The notes under the pieces are model-generated. The model did no database searches and was not told where the DNA came from. It saw nothing but the letters and a program-made list of their open reading frames with translations. 64,000 nt of DNA from Pseudomonas sp. SLFW (GTDB taxonomy: Bacteria > Pseudomonadota > Gammaproteobacteria > Pseudomonadales > Pseudomonadaceae): positions 1-64,000 of the forward strand of contig NZ_JAAAKW010000012.1 in assembly GCF_009905615.1 (NCBI RefSeq), written 5' to 3'. Each line of letters starts with the position of its first letter. Position 1 is the first letter of the stretch. Shown in pieces: positions 1 to 8,306 of this stretch. The translations under genes were made by a program, and so were the position numbers.

Positions 1-804
1 GGCAAGGGGCTGGGGCTTGGCGGGATTGTGATCATCGTCGCCATTGGGCTGTTGACCGGGCAGGACCCGATGCAGATTCTCGGGCAGATCGCCGGTCAGG
101 TGGGCAGCCAACAGACCACCTCCGTCAGCCCTCAGACGCGACAGGCGCCTCCGGCCAACGACGAGCAGGCGGATTTCGTGCGAGCCATTCTGGGTGACAC
201 CGAAGACACCTGGGGTCAGATTTTTCAGCAGGGTGGTCGGCAGTATAAAAACCCGACTCTGATTCTGTTCCGGGGTCAGGTGCAGTCTGCGTGTGGTTTT
301 GCGTCATCCGCCAGCGGCCCGTTCTATTGCCCGGCCGATCAAAAGGTCTATCTGGACATGGATTTCTTCCGAGAGATGAGCCAGCGCTTCAAAGCCGCAG
401 GGGATTTTGCCCAGGCCTACGTGATTGCGCATGAAGTTGGCCATCATGTGCAGACCTTGCTGGGGGTTTCAGCTAAAGTTGACGCCGCCCGCCAGCGTGG
501 CATGCGCATGGAGGGTGACAACGGTCTGTTGGTGCGTCAGGAGTTGCAGGCGGATTGCCTCGCCGGTGTTTGGGCCAACAACGCGCAAAAGCGTTTGAAC
601 TGGCTCGAACCGGGTGATATTGAAGAGGCGCTGAATGCGGCGAATGCCATCGGCGACGACCGTTTGCAGCAACAAAGCCAAGGGCGTGTAGTACCCGACT
701 CGTTCACTCACGGGACGTCTGCCCAGCGGGTTCGCTGGTTCAAGACAGGTTTTGCCCAGGGACAAATCAACCAATGCGATACCTTCGCCGCCAAGAGCCT
801 CTGA
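1..804 (+). CDS. Neutral zinc metallopeptidase, YpfJ family (5' end outside window)
   Basis: The reading frame is open from the first base of the window, so the true start lies upstream; the visible GTG at 28 sits inside the transmembrane segment and is not the start. The first residues are glycine-rich and lead into one hydrophobic helix, then a Gln/Thr-rich linker and a catalytic domain with the zincin motif HEVGH (about nt 430-444) and a downstream ELQADCLAGVWA segment that usually supplies the third zinc ligand region. This arrangement is typical of the YpfJ/PF04228 family of predicted membrane-anchored metallopeptidases. The physiological substrate of the family is not established. The next gene begins four bases after the stop, so the two may be co-transcribed. 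Confidence 0.88.
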   Translation, partial: GKGLGLGGIVIIVAIGLLTGQDPMQILGQIAGQVGSQQTTSVSPQTRQAPPANDEQADFVRAILGDTEDTWGQIFQQGGRQYKNPTLILFRGQVQSACGFASSASGPFYCPADQKVYLDMDFFREMSQRFKAAGDFAQAYVIAHEVGHHVQTLLGVSAKVDAARQRGMRMEGDNGLLVRQELQADCLAGVWANNAQKRLNWLEPGDIEEALNAANAIGDDRLQQQSQGRVVPDSFTHGTSAQRVRWFKTGFAQGQINQCDTFAAKSL

Positions 805-808
805 TCAC

Positions 809-1798
809 ATGATGAAACCGCTTTCGATCCTGTTGTTGGGCACCCTGATGAGCGCGACGGCTCATGCTGCGGATCAGGCGGTCAAATCCATCAGCCCCGA
901 CCGGCTGCTGATCAATGGAACGTCTCAAGCCACGCTGGGCCTGAGCCAGAGCTGGGTTAGCCCGAACCCGCATATTCAGCGGGTGGTCATCATTTTTCAT
1001 GGTCGCCTGCGCAACGCTCAGACGTACTTGCGCAGCGTCGAGCGGGCTGCCAACCAGTCCAAGCAGCGGCCTAAAACCCTGCTGATCGCGCCGCAGTTCC
1101 TCGATGAGAAGGACATCACCGCGCACCACTTGCCGGAAACGGTGTTGCGCTGGCACGCCAACGACTGGATGGCGGGCGACAAGTCGCTGGGCGCCAAGCC
1201 GGTCAGTTCATTCGTGGTCATCGACCATATCCTCAAGCGCCTGAGCGACAGCAAGCTGTTTCCGAACCTGAAAGAAATCGTCATCGCCGGTCACTCGGGC
1301 GGTGCGCAGGTGGTGCAGCGCTACGCGATGATCGGCGGCAAGGAAGACGCGCTGCTGAAGAAGGAAGGCATCAAGCTGCGTTACGTGATCGCCAACCCGT
1401 CGTCTTACGCCTATTTCGACGCGACCCGGCCATTGCCGGTGACGACGGCGAGCTGCCCGGGGTTCGACACCTGGAAATACGGCATGAACAAACTGCCGGC
1501 CTATGCAGGCAAGGACACCGTGGCGGAGCTGGAAACGGCGTACGTGAAGCGTGACATCACCTACCTGCTGGGCGATCAGGACACCGACCCGAATCACCCG
1601 GCGCTGGACAAGGATTGCGGTGCCGAGGCGCAAGGGCCGTTTCGCCTGGTGCGGGGGCACAATTTCTTCGATTACCTGACCAAGCGTCATCCTGAAGGGA
1701 TGAACCAACGGCTGGTGGAAGTGAAAGGTGTGGGCCACAACGGCGACGCGATGTTCACCTCGCCAGAGGGACAGGCGGCGTTGTTCAAAGGGAATTGA
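809..1798 (+). CDS. Secreted alpha/beta hydrolase of unknown substrate
   Basis: A 329-residue protein starting MMKPLSILLLG with a clear Sec signal peptide ending near AHA-AD (about residue 21). The body has an alpha/beta-hydrolase nucleophile elbow GHSGG, a likely acid in the GDQDTDPN segment and a likely catalytic histidine in the C-terminal VGHNGD segment, so the Ser-Asp-His triad appears complete. An in-frame upstream ATG at 752 is rejected because it lies within the preceding peptidase gene and would place charged residues before the signal peptide. The ATG at 809 follows the peptidase stop by four bases. It resembles periplasmic or extracellular esterase/lipase-fold proteins, but no specific substrate can be read from the sequence. 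Confidence 0.8.
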   Translation: MMKPLSILLLGTLMSATAHAADQAVKSISPDRLLINGTSQATLGLSQSWVSPNPHIQRVVIIFHGRLRNAQTYLRSVERAANQSKQRPKTLLIAPQFLDEKDITAHHLPETVLRWHANDWMAGDKSLGAKPVSSFVVIDHILKRLSDSKLFPNLKEIVIAGHSGGAQVVQRYAMIGGKEDALLKKEGIKLRYVIANPSSYAYFDATRPLPVTTASCPGFDTWKYGMNKLPAYAGKDTVAELETAYVKRDITYLLGDQDTDPNHPALDKDCGAEAQGPFRLVRGHNFFDYLTKRHPEGMNQRLVEVKGVGHNGDAMFTSPEGQAALFKGN

Positions 1799-1827
1799 TC
1801 GCCGCCCCCGCCAAAAAACCGCATCAT

Positions 1828-1916
1828 TGTAGGCGTGAGCTTGCTCGCGATCAGGGAGCGTCAGTCATACACACGGTGGCTGATACCCCGCTATCGCGAG
1901 CAAGCTCACTCCTACA
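1828..1916. repeat. REP-type inverted repeat (variant a)
   Basis: Two 24-bp arms (1828-1851 and 1893-1916) are near-perfect inverted copies of a motif that begins tgtaggcgtgagcttgct. They flank about 40 bp of unrelated sequence between a rightward gene and a leftward gene. The arms share the TGTAGG...TCGCGA layout of the other intergenic repeats in this window but have a different core (gagcttgctcgcga). This is the usual form of Pseudomonas REP doublets, and it can also fold as a bidirectional terminator. Confidence 0.8.
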
Positions 1917-1945
1917 GGGTGTGTGTATTTCAAGCAGCTTTCGCG

Positions 1946-2536
1946 CTAGCTGAGCATCGCCCGTAACGCCACGCAATCATCCGCATGCCAATCGGTCAGT
2001 TCCGGCCAGGGGTTTTCCGGCAGGTTGACCAACACGGTATGCGCGCCCGCTGCTTTGCCGCACGCCAGGTCGAACTGGTAGTCGCCCACCATCACCATCT
2101 GCGAAGGCTCGACGTTCCAGGCCTGGGCCAACTTCAGAAGTCCGCCCGGATCAGGCTTCGGCGGCGCTTCGTCCCGCCCCAGCACATCTTCGACGTCGAA
2201 ACAGTCGGCGATGCCGATGGCTTCCAGCGTGACGTGGGCCAGTTCCCGTGCGTTGCGCGTCAGGATGCCGAGCCGATAGCCACGCCCTGCCAACTCACGC
2301 ACCAACTCGACGGCACCGGTCGCAGGCTTCGACGCCACGGCCAACTCTCGCTCATGCTCAAGCAGCCACGCATGCTTGGCCGCACCCTCTTCGGTGGGCA
2401 GCGCCGCCAGATGGGTGAGGATGTCGTCCTCCAGCGGAATACCCAAAGCACATTTGATCGCCGGAAAGTCGTGCACGGCGATGGTCAGCGTGCCGTCCAT
2501 GTCGAACACCCAATGGCGCAACTGCGACAGACTCAT
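1946..2536 (-). CDS. HAD-superfamily phosphatase
   Basis: A 196-residue cytoplasmic HAD hydrolase. Motif I is FDMDGTLT near residue 12 (nucleophile Asp plus general acid Asp), motif II is ILTRN, the motif III Lys is in PPKPDPGG and motif IV is VGDYQFDLACG. A helical cap lies between motifs I and II, as in phosphoglycolate phosphatase-like (subclass IA) enzymes. The substrate cannot be assigned; small sugar phosphates or phosphoglycolate are typical of the family. The start codon overlaps the stop of tesB by four bases (ATGA), so the two are translationally coupled with tesB upstream. Confidence 0.85.
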   Translation of the reverse strand: MSLSQLRHWVFDMDGTLTIAVHDFPAIKCALGIPLEDDILTHLAALPTEEGAAKHAWLLEHERELAVASKPATGAVELVRELAGRGYRLGILTRNARELAHVTLEAIGIADCFDVEDVLGRDEAPPKPDPGGLLKLAQAWNVEPSQMVMVGDYQFDLACGKAAGAHTVLVNLPENPWPELTDWHADDCVALRAMLS

Positions 2537-3402
2537 GCCCAGTCCTTGCGGTGTCGGATCAAACCTTCTTGACTGACCGAGGCCACGAGCTGGCCCGCGC
2601 GGTTATAGACGCTGCCACGGGAAAACCCGCGCGCGTTACCGGCCCACGGGCTGTCCATCGCGTAAAGCAGCCACTCATCGGCCCGCAGTTCGCCATGAAA
2701 CCACAGCGAATGGTCGAGGCTGGCGATTTGCATGTCTTTCTGCCAGACCGTCTTGCCGTGAGGCAGCAGCGACGTGGTCAGCAGATTGAAGTCCGACGCA
2801 TAGGCAAGCATATAGCGGTGCAGGGCCGGGATGTCAGGCAGCGTGCCGTCGGCGCGGAACCACACGTATTTCACCGCTTCGGTGGGCTGTGGGTTGTAAG
2901 GATCGAGGGCGGTGACAGGGCGGAACTCGATGGGCTTGGGGCACAGCAGCTTGTCTTTCATGTGAGCGGGAATCAGGTGCTCGCGTTGACGCGCCAACTC
3001 AAGTTCCGACGGCAGATTTTCCGGGCCGACCACCTGCGGCATCTGGCTCTGATGCTCGAAGCCTTTTTCGTCGTACTGGAACGACGCGCTGCAGGTGAAG
3101 ATGGGGTGGCCCTTCTGGATGGCCGTCACACGGCGGGTGCTGAAACTGCCGCCATCGCGCACGCGATCAACCTGATAAACCACAGGCAATTGCGCATCGC
3201 CCGGACGCAAGAAATAACCGTGCAGCGAGTGAACGTGGCGTTCATCCTCGACCGTCTTGCTCGCCGCCGACAGCGACTGCCCCAGCACCTGACCGCCAAA
3301 CAGCTGGCGAAAGCCAAGGTCCTGGCTGCGCCCACGGAAGAGGTTTTCTTCGATCGGCTCCAGGCTCAACAGCGACACCAGATCATCCAGCACATGGCTC
3401 AT
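2533..3402 (-). CDS. tesB: Acyl-CoA thioesterase II
   Basis: A 289-residue protein of normal TesB length with the double hot-dog fold. It hydrolyses medium- and long-chain acyl-CoA to free acid and CoA in the cytoplasm. Recognisable signatures are the N-terminal FRGRSQDLG and FGGQVLGQSL segments, the GGSFSTRRV helix region of the first hot-dog, and the C-terminal SLDHSLWFH...LLYAMDSPWAGNARG...GSVYNRAG block characteristic of TesB. It is first in a two-gene unit with the HAD phosphatase, and the stop overlaps the next start by four bases. Confidence 0.93.
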   Translation of the reverse strand: MSHVLDDLVSLLSLEPIEENLFRGRSQDLGFRQLFGGQVLGQSLSAASKTVEDERHVHSLHGYFLRPGDAQLPVVYQVDRVRDGGSFSTRRVTAIQKGHPIFTCSASFQYDEKGFEHQSQMPQVVGPENLPSELELARQREHLIPAHMKDKLLCPKPIEFRPVTALDPYNPQPTEAVKYVWFRADGTLPDIPALHRYMLAYASDFNLLTTSLLPHGKTVWQKDMQIASLDHSLWFHGELRADEWLLYAMDSPWAGNARGFSRGSVYNRAGQLVASVSQEGLIRHRKDWA

Positions 3403-3517
3403 TCAGAGGTTCCTCACACACAGTCATTTCACGCCGGTCCAGCCACCGACGCCGAGCGACGGTGAACGTGGAGGTTGGGCAGAATGATACAGATGTTTGC
3501 GGCGGGGTTCCCGCCCA

Positions 3518-4093
3518 TCACAACGTGGCGAGCCATTGTTGGCGATTGATGCGATACAGCACGTGGGGCCGCAGCGGGTGGCCTTCCGGGAGGTTGGGGT
3601 GGTCGAAATCATCATCCGGATCGTTTTGCATCCCGATGGCTTGCATGACCTTTTGCGAAGGCAGGTTGCTGACGGCGGTGAATGAGACGATCTCGTCCAG
3701 TTCGACGTGCTCGAACCCACAGCCCAACACCGTCCACGCGGCCTCGCTGGCGTAACCAAGACCCCAATGTTCCCGAGCCAGTCGCCAGCCAATTTCAACC
3801 GCAGGATGTTGAACGCCGTTGAACGGGGCGTCGAAGCCCACCACATTCAGCCCGGTGAAGCCGATGAATTGCGCGGTGTCCTTGCGCTCAAGCGCCCACA
3901 GACCGAAGCCGTACTCAGCAAAATGGCCGCGAATACGCCCGATCATCTTGGCGCTTTCCAGACGCGTCAGCGGTTGCGGGAAATAACGCATCACCTGTGG
4001 ATCGGCGCACATCTGCGCGAAAGCCGGCAAATCATCGTCCCGCCACTGACGCATCAACAAGCGTGCGCTGTTGAGCTCAAGTATCGGCTCCAT
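3518..4093 (-). CDS. GNAT-family N-acetyltransferase (RimJ/RimL-like)
   Basis: A 191-residue acetyltransferase with the RimJ/RimL-type opening (LNSARLLMRQWRDDDLPAFAQM) and the acetyl-CoA pyrophosphate-binding motif A around EHWGLGYASEA, followed by VSFTAVSNLPSQKVMQAIGM. Family members acetylate ribosomal protein N-termini, antibiotics or small amines; nothing here narrows the substrate. It is a single leftward gene, separated from tesB by 115 bp and from the divergent HDAC-like gene by about 140 bp, so it probably has its own promoter. Confidence 0.88.
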   Translation of the reverse strand: MEPILELNSARLLMRQWRDDDLPAFAQMCADPQVMRYFPQPLTRLESAKMIGRIRGHFAEYGFGLWALERKDTAQFIGFTGLNVVGFDAPFNGVQHPAVEIGWRLAREHWGLGYASEAAWTVLGCGFEHVELDEIVSFTAVSNLPSQKVMQAIGMQNDPDDDFDHPNLPEGHPLRPHVLYRINRQQWLATL

Positions 4094-4232
4094 TGAACAT
4101 CTCCCCTGCCCCGCTTCTCAAATGGCTCGCCAGAATAACCTGCCAGTGCAACCGTGCCCGTCCCGGCCAAACCGCTGTGCCACAACGGGCATAACTGGCA
4201 AGATTCCCCCTCGAACCCCATGCGTACGCACT

Positions 4233-5150
4233 ATGTCCCTGCCGCTTATCTACCACGAAGATTACAGCCCGGCGTTTCCGCCCGACCATCGCTTCCCGAT
4301 GGACAAATTCCGTCTGCTGCACGACCACCTTATCGACAGCGGCCTCACCACGGATGCTCAACTGTTCCGCCCGCTGGTCTGCCCTGACGACATTCTCGCG
4401 CTCGCCCATGACCCGTCCTACATTCGGCGGTACATGGACGGCGACCTTTCCCGCGAGGATCAGCGCCGTCTGGGCCTGCCCTGGAGCGAAGACCTGGCCC
4501 GACGTACGGTGCGCGCCGTTGGCGGTTCGCTGCTCACGGCAGAAAAAGCCCTGCAGCATGGGCTCGCCTGTCATCTCGCCGGAGGCACGCACCATGCGCA
4601 TTACGATTACCCCGCCGGGTTTTGCATCTTCAACGACCTGGCCATTATCAGCCATTACCTGCTGCAGAGCGGTCGCGTCGACCGCGTGTTGATCTTCGAC
4701 TGCGACGTGCACCAGGGCGACGGCACGGCTCGGATTCTCGAACACACTGAGGACGCGATCACCGTTTCCCTGCACTGCGAGAAAAACTTCCCCGCGCGCA
4801 AGGCCCAGAGCGATTGGGACATTCCGCTGCCAATGGGCATGGGCGACGATGAATACCTGAAAGTAGTCGATGACACGCTCAATTACCTGCTGCCGCTCTA
4901 CCAGCCCGACCTGGTGCTTTATGACGCAGGGGTCGATGTGCACAAGGACGATGCGCTTGGCTACCTGAAGCTGACCGACAACGGCGTGGCCCGGCGCGAC
5001 GAAGCAGTGATGCGCCATTGCCTGGGCCGAGACATTCCGGTGATGGGCGTGATTGGCGGCGGGTACAGCAAGGATCGCGAAGCACTGGCGCGGCGGCACG
5101 GGATTTTGCATCACAGCGCGCAGCGGGTCTGGGTGTCGGAAGGCTTATGA
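4233..5150 (+). CDS. Histone-deacetylase-family amidohydrolase (AcuC/APAH type)
   Basis: A 305-residue protein starting MSLPLIYHEDYSP; an upstream in-frame ATG at 4071 is rejected because that stretch overlaps the divergent GNAT gene and is not HDAC-like. Catalytic features of the arginase/deacetylase fold are present: the tandem histidines in AGGTHHAH (His120-His121), the zinc-ligand run FDCDVHQGDGT (Asp158 and His160) and the third acidic ligand in YDAGVDVHKDD. Bacterial members deacetylate acetylpolyamines or acetyl-lysine; which applies is not visible. The protein is short for the family and resembles the class IV-like bacterial branch. A REPIN follows the stop. Confidence 0.88.
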   Translation: MSLPLIYHEDYSPAFPPDHRFPMDKFRLLHDHLIDSGLTTDAQLFRPLVCPDDILALAHDPSYIRRYMDGDLSREDQRRLGLPWSEDLARRTVRAVGGSLLTAEKALQHGLACHLAGGTHHAHYDYPAGFCIFNDLAIISHYLLQSGRVDRVLIFDCDVHQGDGTARILEHTEDAITVSLHCEKNFPARKAQSDWDIPLPMGMGDDEYLKVVDDTLNYLLPLYQPDLVLYDAGVDVHKDDALGYLKLTDNGVARRDEAVMRHCLGRDIPVMGVIGGGYSKDREALARRHGILHHSAQRVWVSEGL

Positions 5151-5176
5151 CCCACTCGCCTGCCACTGCACATTCG

Positions 5177-5266
5177 CTGTAGGAGCGAATTTATTCGCGA
5201 GGCGGCGGTACATCCGAAGAAGATGTGTGGGTGCATCACCGCTCGCGAATGAATTCGCTCCTACAG
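5177..5266. repeat. REPIN (variant b)
   Basis: Inverted arms ctgtaggagcgaatttattc... (5177-5201) and ...gaattcgctcctacag (5242-5266) enclose about 40 bp that begins ggcggtacatccga. Copies with the same arms and a partly conserved core lie at 13459-13550, 27107-27198 and 32000-32091, each 90-92 bp long. This size and symmetry match REPINs, paired REP sequences mobilised by RAYT transposases. No RAYT gene is present in the window. Confidence 0.88.
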
Positions 5267-5295
5267 AAATCTGAGACAATCCGTACCGTCAGTAT

Positions 5296-5409
5296 TTACC
5301 CACATCCGCTGTGGAACCACCTGTGGATAACCTGAGCGCAAGGCCACAGAGCCCACATTTCATAAGCCTCACAGAGCGCTGTACGTTTTTCGCTCAAAAG
5401 TTTTCCACA
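5296..5409. promoter_or_regulatory. Cluster of DnaA-box-like sites upstream of the flavoprotein gene
   Basis: In the 307-bp gap 5151-5457, beyond the REPIN, there is a perfect DnaA box TTATCCACA on the minus strand at 5322-5330 and a second consensus box TTTTCCACA on the plus strand at 5401-5409. One-mismatch relatives occur at 5296-5304 (plus) and 5310-5318 (minus). The consensus used is TTWTNCACA. The grouping of two exact matches within 90 bp in a gene-free stretch is more than expected by chance. Whether DnaA binds here is inference. Confidence 0.45.
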
Positions 5410-5457
5410 GGCCGTTCGTTCGTCACAGGCCTCGGGTAGAATGCGCGACCCACTTCG

Positions 5458-6732
5458 ATGATCCGCACGTTGACCATGATTTCAGCCTCTTCTTCCTCCG
5501 CACACGCCGTCGCCATCATCGGGGGTGGCCCGGCCGGGTTGATGGCCGCCGAAGTGCTGAGTCAGGCCGGTTTCAAGGTCGATCTCTACGACGGCATGCC
5601 CTCGGTCGGACGCAAATTTCTGCTGGCCGGTGTTGGCGGCATGAACATCACTCACTCCGAGGCGTACCCGGCGTTTCTGTCGCGCTACGCCGAACGCGCT
5701 CCGAACATTGCCCCCCTGTTGCGGGCCTTCGGTGCCGACGACTTGTGCGAGTGGATTCACGGGCTGGGCATCGAAACATTCGTTGGCAGCTCCGGCCGCG
5801 TATTTCCCACCGACATGAAAGCCGCGCCTCTGCTGCGCGCCTGGCTCAAGCGTTTGCGCGATGGCGGCGTAGTGATCCACACCCGGCATCGCTGGCTGGG
5901 CTGGAATGCGGAACATAGCCTGCGCATCAATAGTCCAGAGGGCGAGATCGCGATCCGTCCCGCCGCGACATTGCTCGCCTTGGGGGGCGCCAGTTGGGCG
6001 CGACTGGGATCGGACGGCGCCTGGATGCCCCTGCTCGAACAGCAAGGGGTGCAGACCGCCCCCCTTCAAGCCGCAAACTGCGGGTTCGAAGTGCCCGCCT
6101 GGAGCGAAGTGCTGCGCAGCAAATTCGCAGGCGCCCCGCTGAAAAACATCGCCATGGGTTTGCAGGGCCAGACGCTGCGATTGGGCGAGTGTGTGCTGAC
6201 GCAGACGGGTGTCGAGGGGAGTCTGGTGTATGCGTTGTCGGCGCAGATTCGCGAGGCGATCAATCGCAGCAGCGTCGCTACCGTCGAGATCGATTTGCTG
6301 CCAGGCAAGCGCCTGAACGACGTGCAGAAAGCACTGAGCAAACCCCGCGGCTCGCGCTCGATGTCCAAACACTTGCACAGCCAGCTGGGGCTCGACGGCG
6401 TCAAGGCGGCGTTGCTGCGGGAATTGGCCCCTGCCGAAGCATTCGCTGATCCGACCTTATTGGCCAATGCCGTGAAATGCCTGCCGCTGACGCTGATCGA
6501 ACCCCGCCCGCTGGACGAGGCGATCAGCACGGCGGGCGGCGTGACGTTCGAGGCGATGGATGAACGCTTGATGCTCACCTCATTGCCTGGCGTGTTCTGC
6601 GCCGGGGAGATGCTCGACTGGGAAGCGCCCACCGGCGGTTATCTGCTGACCGCCTGTTTTGCCAGCGGGCGTGCAGCGGGGCTGGGGATGGTGGAGTGGT
6701 TGCGCGCCCAGCCCACCGCGAAACCTTTGTAG
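5458..6732 (+). CDS. NAD(P)/FAD-dependent oxidoreductase, HI0933/BaiN-like flavoprotein
   Basis: A 424-residue flavoprotein (418 if the second ATG at 5476 is used; neither has a strong ribosome-binding site). An N-terminal dinucleotide-binding motif AIIGGGPAGLMAAE is followed by the acidic end of the second strand (LYD), a GRKFLLAGVGGMNITHSE segment typical of the HI0933 family, and a C-terminal FAD motif VFCAGEMLDWEAPTGGYLL. Family members are flavoprotein dehydrogenases, and a clostridial relative, BaiN, acts on bile acids. The role in Pseudomonas is unknown and it is cytoplasmic. It converges on the acyltransferase gene, with six bases between the stops. Confidence 0.88.
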   Translation: MIRTLTMISASSSSAHAVAIIGGGPAGLMAAEVLSQAGFKVDLYDGMPSVGRKFLLAGVGGMNITHSEAYPAFLSRYAERAPNIAPLLRAFGADDLCEWIHGLGIETFVGSSGRVFPTDMKAAPLLRAWLKRLRDGGVVIHTRHRWLGWNAEHSLRINSPEGEIAIRPAATLLALGGASWARLGSDGAWMPLLEQQGVQTAPLQAANCGFEVPAWSEVLRSKFAGAPLKNIAMGLQGQTLRLGECVLTQTGVEGSLVYALSAQIREAINRSSVATVEIDLLPGKRLNDVQKALSKPRGSRSMSKHLHSQLGLDGVKAALLRELAPAEAFADPTLLANAVKCLPLTLIEPRPLDEAISTAGGVTFEAMDERLMLTSLPGVFCAGEMLDWEAPTGGYLLTACFASGRAAGLGMVEWLRAQPTAKPL

Positions 6733-6738
6733 AAGAAA

Positions 6739-7917
6739 TCACGCCACCCGATCAATCTGCGGCTTGAGTCCGTTCGCCGACTCCGGCTTGTCCACCGGCG
6801 CCTTGGCCGCAGGTTTGCCCAACACCCGCTTGCCCAGTTCGTAGCCCTTCATTTCGATGTAGTTGTGAGCGAAGCCCGCCACCACCACGGTCAGCACCGT
6901 CACGCCCACCACAAAGAGGTTGTTCGCCAACATCGACCCCGTGTCCATGAAGCGCTGCCCCGCGATCATCGGCGCCATCTCGAAACCGGTCAGTTTCTGG
7001 CCAATGATGAAGACCGTCGACAGCAAGAAAATGACGGCTGCGTGGGTCATGTAGATCGAGTACGACAGTTTGCCGAGCAGCACGAAAACACCGGTTTTCA
7101 GCAGCGCTGACACCTGCCCGCCTTCGAACGCGAACAGCAGCACCAACACGCAGAACGCCAGACTCCCGATGGGTGAGCGATTGTCGAAGTCGTTCATCAC
7201 GATCCAGTACGTGGCGTACATCATGGCGCATTCCAACACCGTCACCAGCCACGGTTTGAGGGACCATTTATCGCGAATCAGCAAGTACACCAAGTACGTG
7301 ATATTGCCTGCGAAGAAGCACGACAACCCGAGCATCGCGCGATCGACCAACGGCGCGTTTTCCGAAAAGATCAGGATAAAGGCGACCACCGAAACGCTGG
7401 CAAACAGCAAAAAGCGATTACGCATGGAGAACATGCACAGCGCCCCGAACAGCATGTAGATGTAGAACTCGATGCTGATCGTCCAGGAGGGGTAGTTGAA
7501 CGACATGGTTTCGGTGTAGCTCGTCCATGCTTGAACCAGCAGGAGGTTGGGCAGGATCTCATCCAGCGCGAATGTCCCGGTGAACGGCTTGTTGTTCAGG
7601 CCAAAACCTTGGTGATAAGCGATCCAGCGCGCCGTTTCGAAAAGAATGAAGAACGCGAGCATGAACAAGTGCAGCGGGTAGAGGCGAAAGACCCGCGAAA
7701 TGACGAAGGACTTGAATGAGAGGTTTGGCTTCATGCCATAGGTGTGAGCAAGAACGAACCCACTGAGGACAAAGAAGAAATTGAGCAGAACCTCATCACG
7801 TCGGAAGAAGGGCAATTGAATGAAGGTGTCGACAACGTGCAGGTGGAAGAACACGACCAGCAGCGCGCAGATCCCCCTGAAACTGTCGAGTGTGGTGAAT
7901 CGCTGAACAGGTTTCAT
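6739..7917 (-). CDS. Acyltransferase-3 family membrane protein (OafA/YrhL type)
   Basis: A 392-residue integral membrane protein with about ten hydrophobic helices. The N-terminus TTLDSFRGICALLVVFFHLH carries the Arg and His residues conserved in the acyltransferase-3 family (PF01757), followed by RRDEVLLNFFFVLSGFVLAH. These enzymes move acetyl or other acyl groups across the inner membrane onto O-antigen, exopolysaccharide, peptidoglycan or small molecules. No polysaccharide genes are adjacent, so the acceptor is unknown. The C-terminal tail is Lys/Ala/Pro-rich and cytoplasmic. It appears to be transcribed alone. Confidence 0.88.
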   Translation of the reverse strand: MKPVQRFTTLDSFRGICALLVVFFHLHVVDTFIQLPFFRRDEVLLNFFFVLSGFVLAHTYGMKPNLSFKSFVISRVFRLYPLHLFMLAFFILFETARWIAYHQGFGLNNKPFTGTFALDEILPNLLLVQAWTSYTETMSFNYPSWTISIEFYIYMLFGALCMFSMRNRFLLFASVSVVAFILIFSENAPLVDRAMLGLSCFFAGNITYLVYLLIRDKWSLKPWLVTVLECAMMYATYWIVMNDFDNRSPIGSLAFCVLVLLFAFEGGQVSALLKTGVFVLLGKLSYSIYMTHAAVIFLLSTVFIIGQKLTGFEMAPMIAGQRFMDTGSMLANNLFVVGVTVLTVVVAGFAHNYIEMKGYELGKRVLGKPAAKAPVDKPESANGLKPQIDRVA

Positions 7918-8306
7918 AACGCTACTTCCGTTCTGGTTGGAGAAATCCCGCCCCCGTCGACCGAGGTTGGAGCCAGAACACGGTATGTTTTCCGCTGCGC
8001 TCTCAACAGTTGAAATATTTCATGCCTGATACACCCGAACGAGGGAATGTTGACGCCAGCGTTCGGCAGCGATGACTTACCGGTCACACTCAGAAGGAAT
8101 GGTCTGAAAACGCCAATAAAATGGCTCTACCAGTGACGTAGCTGCGTTCCTCTAACCATGGCCCATTAGCTTTCGGGGGATGGTCATACCCCAACTATCA
8201 ATACCGGCGATGATCGCTACCAATCGTATTGACTTCTTAATAATCCCGCGCCGCGTAACATTGCCTCCATACCGAGTTACCACTTAGACGAATTGGAGCA
8301 ACCCTC
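7918..8306. other. Divergent intergenic region between acyltransferase and repeat-protein genes
   Basis: This 389-bp gene-free stretch must hold promoters for both flanking genes. It is clearly less GC-rich than the coding DNA. A ribosome-binding site (ttggag) precedes the ATG at 8307 by about nine bases. A short hairpin candidate, gggga...tcccc-like around 8175-8195, and a TTGACT hexamer near 8229 are visible, but no -10 hexamer at a convincing spacing was found. No REP element is present. Confidence 0.5.
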
